This document shows positions 60,886 to 64,000 of a stretch of 64,000 nt of DNA, piece by piece. The stretch is taken from assembly GCF_009828065.1 (NCBI RefSeq), contig NZ_WTYK01000004.1, positions 310,001 to 374,000 on the forward strand, read 5' to 3'. The translations under genes were made by a program, and so were the position numbers. Every line of letters begins with the position of its first letter. Within the stretch, counting starts at the first letter, position 1. Under the pieces are notes generated by a model. It made no database searches and had not been told where the DNA came from. It saw only the letters and a program-made list of their open reading frames with translations. Source of the stretch: Croceibacterium soli. Lineage in GTDB: Bacteria; Pseudomonadota; Alphaproteobacteria; Sphingomonadales; Sphingomonadaceae.

Positions 60886-62675
60886 TGCAAGGATCAATGG
60901 TCGCCGAACTGGTTCGGCGGTTCCGAGACCGCGGAACGCGTGGTTCAGAGGCAACGTTGCTTGCCGCTGCAACATTAGCTGCGTGGAACGAGGATCGCGC
61001 CGCCTCCGATGCTAGGAGCCTCTTCCAACGACTTGCGGAACGGTTTTCGCCTGAGTGCATGGGCGGAGGTGTCGAGGCGGCAGAGAATTGGCTCAGTGAT
61101 CCTGCCTTGTCGGTGAAGGACTGGGCTATGCTCGATGCTGCCCTAGACTACTTGCACTGCAAGGAAGCTTCACCGATCAACTGGACGACCGAAGTAGGCG
61201 CGTGTCTGGATGCTCATGTCCAGCACGGAACCATGTCTCTCTCGCTACCGCTCGCGGAGGCCGTGTCACGGACAATCGACCTGCCGATCGGCGGAACATT
61301 TGCCTGCCTCTATTCCGGCTCGGCAACTGTAGCTTGGGTTCTTGCCAAAGAACGCGACGTGGTCCTGCACGCCGACCGCGAAGTCGCCATCATCCTTGCT
61401 CTGTTGGCACGTGCAGCGTGCCGCCCTTTGAGAATCAGCCGCCGGAACCCTCTCGCCGGCACCTTTATGCCGGGGCCGTTCGTCTACGACAGCCCAACGC
61501 ACCAGCCGCCATTCGATCATTTCGATCACATTTTTTCCGTTCCGCCGTTCGGCAGACGTATCGAGGAGGGGCCAGCTAAGGGAGCGCCGCACGAGGCGTT
61601 CCATCTCGAGCGACTGGCCGAGCGCGCTACCCGCTCCTTCACCTCCGTGGTGCCAGACGGCGTGCTGTTTCGCGAAACGAAGTTCGAGACCGAACTGCGA
61701 CGAAAGCTGGTCGAAAACCGCCGAGTGACGGTCATGAGCCTGCCTCCGGGCATGTACTGGCCAGCATCGGGAGTATCCGCCAGCCTCCTGATGCTCGAGC
61801 CGGGGGGGCAAGCAATTCGCATGATTGACGGCCGATCGATGAAGAAGACCAGTAGCGGCCGCGTCCAGGAAGGCTTGATCGTCCAGCACCTCGAACAGTT
61901 CCGCGGCCTTCGCGTGGAAGAGCCGAGAAGGGAAACGTTCGTTGGGCCGGAGGAGATTGCCCGCAACAGCTTCAGCCTGTTGCCCGACCGATACCTCAGG
62001 TCAGGAACATTGGCCGAAGTGGAAAAGTCGCTCGCGGAGCGCCAAACGGTGACATTGGGCGAGATAGCCGATGTGGAGCGCAGCAAGGCTCCGCTCCCTC
62101 TTAGGGACGCCACGGAAGACCCGCCTCTGACTGCGATGGAAATTGCGCCTATGGACCTCGTCGACGGCCGGGTTCGAATACCCAGCCGTCAGCAGGCGTT
62201 CGAACTTCGCGAGGAATCGCGTGTTAGGGGGGTCACGGTGAGGCCAGGCGATATCCTAGTGAGCATCAAGGGCAACGTCGGAAATGTGGGAATCGTCGAC
62301 ACTTATGCGAGCGTCGCAGAGCAATTGAATGATCCTTGGATCATCTCACAGAGCCTCGCAATCGTACGCCTCAAGCAGAACCGGCACGTGTCATCGCCCA
62401 CCATTCTCAATGCCTTGCTCACCGCGCCTTGGGTAAGGGAGAAGTTGGAAAGCATGGCAGGAGGCTCGACCGTGAAGTCGTTGCCGATGAGTGCACTGCG
62501 CAGTCTCGTCATCCCGGTACCCACTCTCGAAGAATGCGCCGGCGCGGAGGCAGAGCTTAGTAGATTGGTCGCGGCGAGAGAACAGATCGAGAAGCAGCAG
62601 GAAGCTTTGGCCGAGCGCCAGCGCCACCTGTGGGCCGAGCTATGGCAAATGCCCGCGGATTTTGGAGAAGAGTGA
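60885..62675 (+). CDS. Degenerate N6-adenine methyltransferase fused to HsdS-type specificity domain
   Basis: A 596-residue protein. Residues about 100-330 align by eye with HsdM-type methylases but the catalytic motifs are broken: the glycine-rich SAM motif is CLYSGSATVAW (139-150) in place of DPACGTGG, and motif IV is SVPPFG (218-223) where Asn or Asp should precede PPF. Residues about 385-590 resemble one type I target-recognition domain (ERQTVTLGEIADVERSKAPL, RPGDILVSIKGNVGNVGIVD, SLPMSALRSLVIPVPT) with a helical spacer (AAREQIEKQQEALAERQRHL). It probably reads DNA without methylating it. It directly precedes hsdM. Confidence 0.78.
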   Translation: MQGSMVAELVRRFRDRGTRGSEATLLAAATLAAWNEDRAASDARSLFQRLAERFSPECMGGGVEAAENWLSDPALSVKDWAMLDAALDYLHCKEASPINWTTEVGACLDAHVQHGTMSLSLPLAEAVSRTIDLPIGGTFACLYSGSATVAWVLAKERDVVLHADREVAIILALLARAACRPLRISRRNPLAGTFMPGPFVYDSPTHQPPFDHFDHIFSVPPFGRRIEEGPAKGAPHEAFHLERLAERATRSFTSVVPDGVLFRETKFETELRRKLVENRRVTVMSLPPGMYWPASGVSASLLMLEPGGQAIRMIDGRSMKKTSSGRVQEGLIVQHLEQFRGLRVEEPRRETFVGPEEIARNSFSLLPDRYLRSGTLAEVEKSLAERQTVTLGEIADVERSKAPLPLRDATEDPPLTAMEIAPMDLVDGRVRIPSRQQAFELREESRVRGVTVRPGDILVSIKGNVGNVGIVDTYASVAEQLNDPWIISQSLAIVRLKQNRHVSSPTILNALLTAPWVREKLESMAGGSTVKSLPMSALRSLVIPVPTLEECAGAEAELSRLVAAREQIEKQQEALAERQRHLWAELWQMPADFGEE

Positions 62676-64000
62676 ATGCTAACAGGTGAAATCCGCAATC
62701 AGATCAACAAATTGCGCGATGCGCTGTGGTCAGGCGGCGTATCCAACCCGCTCACGGGCGTAGAGCAGATCACTTATCTGCTCTTCGCCAAACGCATCGA
62801 CGAGATCCAGACGCGCGAAGAGGCTAAGGCCAACCAACTCAAGCGCCCGCTTACCCGCCGCGTGTTCCCGGAGGGCAAGGATGAGCTCGGCACCCCCGGC
62901 TTTCCCGACGGCTGCCCTTATGAACTGATGCGCTGGTCGAGGTTCAAGAATGAGCCGCCCGAGCGGATGTACGAGATCGTCTCCGATCACGTCATGCCAT
63001 TTTTGCGCACGCTGGGCGGATCGGAAAGCGTGATGGCGCACCACATGAAGGGCGCACGCCTTGCCTTCACCAAACCCGCGCTGCTCGACAAGCTGGTGCA
63101 AGGCCTGGACGAGATACCGATGGACGATCGCGATACCAAGGGCGACGTCTACGAACATCTGCTTTCGATGATCTCCAGTGCAGGCGAGAACGGACAGTTC
63201 CGCACGCCGCGCCACATCATCGACTTGATCGTGCGGCTGATGAACCCCGGCCCGGGCGACACGATCTGCGATCCGGCGGCGGGCACGGCGGGCTTCCTGA
63301 TGATGGCGGCCGAGCACGTCCGGCGCGAACATCCCGGCGTCTTCTATGATGCCGACAGCCGCAAGCATTTCGAGAGCGCAGCCTTCACCGGCTATGATTT
63401 CGACGAGACGATGCTGCGCATCGGCGCGATGAACATGATGCTCCACGGCATCGAGGAACCCCGCATCTTCTACCGCGACAGCTTGGCCGAAGGTGGCGGG
63501 GCTGATGTCGGCCACTATTCGATGATTCTGGCAAACCCGCCCTTTGCCGGCGGCCTCGACAATGAGAGTTGCTCGAAGGACCTGCTTAAGGTCGTCAAGA
63601 CGAAGAAGACCGAGTTGCTGTTCCTCGCTCTTTTCCTGCGCCTGCTGCAGACCGGCGGACGAGCGGCGGTGATCGTGCCTGAAGGCGTGCTGTTTGGATC
63701 CTCCAAGGCGCACAAGGCGATGCGTCAGACCCTGGTGGACGAGCATCGGCTGGAGGCGGTGATCTCGCTGCCCTCGGGCGTGTTCCGGCCCTATGCAGGC
63801 GTATCAACCGGCATTCTCGTGTTCACTAAGACAGGACGCGGCGGCACCGACAAGGTCTGGTATTACGATGTGCAGGCCGATGGCTGGAGCCTAGACGACA
63901 AGCGCAACCCGCTGCTCGAGGAAACATTGCTCGGCCCCGCCCCATCGCGTGCGTTAAGCGAGGACGAGCACGCGAAGAACAATCTGCCAGACCTGTTGGC
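62676..64000 (+). CDS. hsdM: Type I restriction-modification methyltransferase HsdM, 3' end outside window
   Basis: The frame runs open from the ATG at 62676 to the window end (441 codons). The HsdM N-terminal domain is seen in LTGEIRNQINKLRDALWSGG. SAM motif I is CDPAAGTAGFLMMA (198-211) and the catalytic motif IV is LANPPFAGG (near 286-294), both intact. It starts one base after the stop of the pseudo-methyltransferase. It should methylate adenine, with specificity supplied by the upstream protein or by an HsdS beyond the window. Whether an hsdR follows cannot be seen. Confidence 0.92.
   Translation, partial: MLTGEIRNQINKLRDALWSGGVSNPLTGVEQITYLLFAKRIDEIQTREEAKANQLKRPLTRRVFPEGKDELGTPGFPDGCPYELMRWSRFKNEPPERMYEIVSDHVMPFLRTLGGSESVMAHHMKGARLAFTKPALLDKLVQGLDEIPMDDRDTKGDVYEHLLSMISSAGENGQFRTPRHIIDLIVRLMNPGPGDTICDPAAGTAGFLMMAAEHVRREHPGVFYDADSRKHFESAAFTGYDFDETMLRIGAMNMMLHGIEEPRIFYRDSLAEGGGADVGHYSMILANPPFAGGLDNESCSKDLLKVVKTKKTELLFLALFLRLLQTGGRAAVIVPEGVLFGSSKAHKAMRQTLVDEHRLEAVISLPSGVFRPYAGVSTGILVFTKTGRGGTDKVWYYDVQADGWSLDDKRNPLLEETLLGPAPSRALSEDEHAKNNLPDLL

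Overview
The window is high-GC alphaproteobacterial DNA, most likely from a sphingomonad (Sphingomonadaceae/Erythrobacteraceae). The evidence is an Entner-Doudoroff operon (edd-glk-eda), PtsP, an RcdA/DUF1465 protein, DUF465 proteins, RodZ- and CpoB-like envelope genes, and many intergenic hairpin repeats built on the CGTCCTTCGACAAGCTCAGG and CGTGGTTCGACAAGCTCACC types that are frequent between sphingomonad genes.

Region 1 (1-34400) is ordinary chromosome. It starts with edd-glk-eda and a divergent PEP-carboxylase-like gene. Then come envelope and housekeeping genes (L,D-transpeptidase, tilS, cpoB, rodZ-like, ptsP, rcdA-like, nadA, lipB, a PmtA-like methyltransferase). A catabolic cluster follows (class II aldolase, VOC protein, MFS transporter, SDR, two zinc alcohol dehydrogenases). 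It ends with a molybdate operon (modE-like, modA, modB, short modC). Three families of hairpin repeat and a G-rich tandem array fill the intergenic spaces.

Region 2 (about 34416-46267) looks like an accessory island. It is bounded by two direct copies (about 386 bp) of a cassette that carries a small antitoxin-like gene. Inside are a Tat-exported sulfatase, a diiron-type MBL protein, DNA-repair-type genes (SNase-like nuclease, LigD-type ligase, HMCES/YedK), an LRR protein, a DoxX pseudogene with an in-frame stop, a GNAT and a truncated tyrosine integrase.

Region 3 (about 45811-51649) is bounded by a 26-bp direct repeat (25/26 matches). It holds a type III-like CBASS anti-phage operon: a divergent WYL regulator (CapW-like) with a palindromic operator, then CD-NTase, HORMA, TRIP13/Pch2 ATPase, an unusual SLOG plus deoxyribosyltransferase-like protein as predicted effector, and a DEDDh exonuclease. 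All five downstream genes overlap by 1-4 bases.

Region 4 (51750-64000, running off the end) is a second defence block. A RecD-like helicase with a C-terminal PD-(D/E)XK-like nuclease faces away from a coupled run of SNF2 helicase and Hsp70/actin-like ATPase. A DUF4258 small protein follows behind its own palindromic promoter, then a degenerate methyltransferase-HsdS fusion and a complete-looking HsdM. This combination is the best candidate for an undescribed system. All calls rest on reading motifs by eye; no database search was possible.
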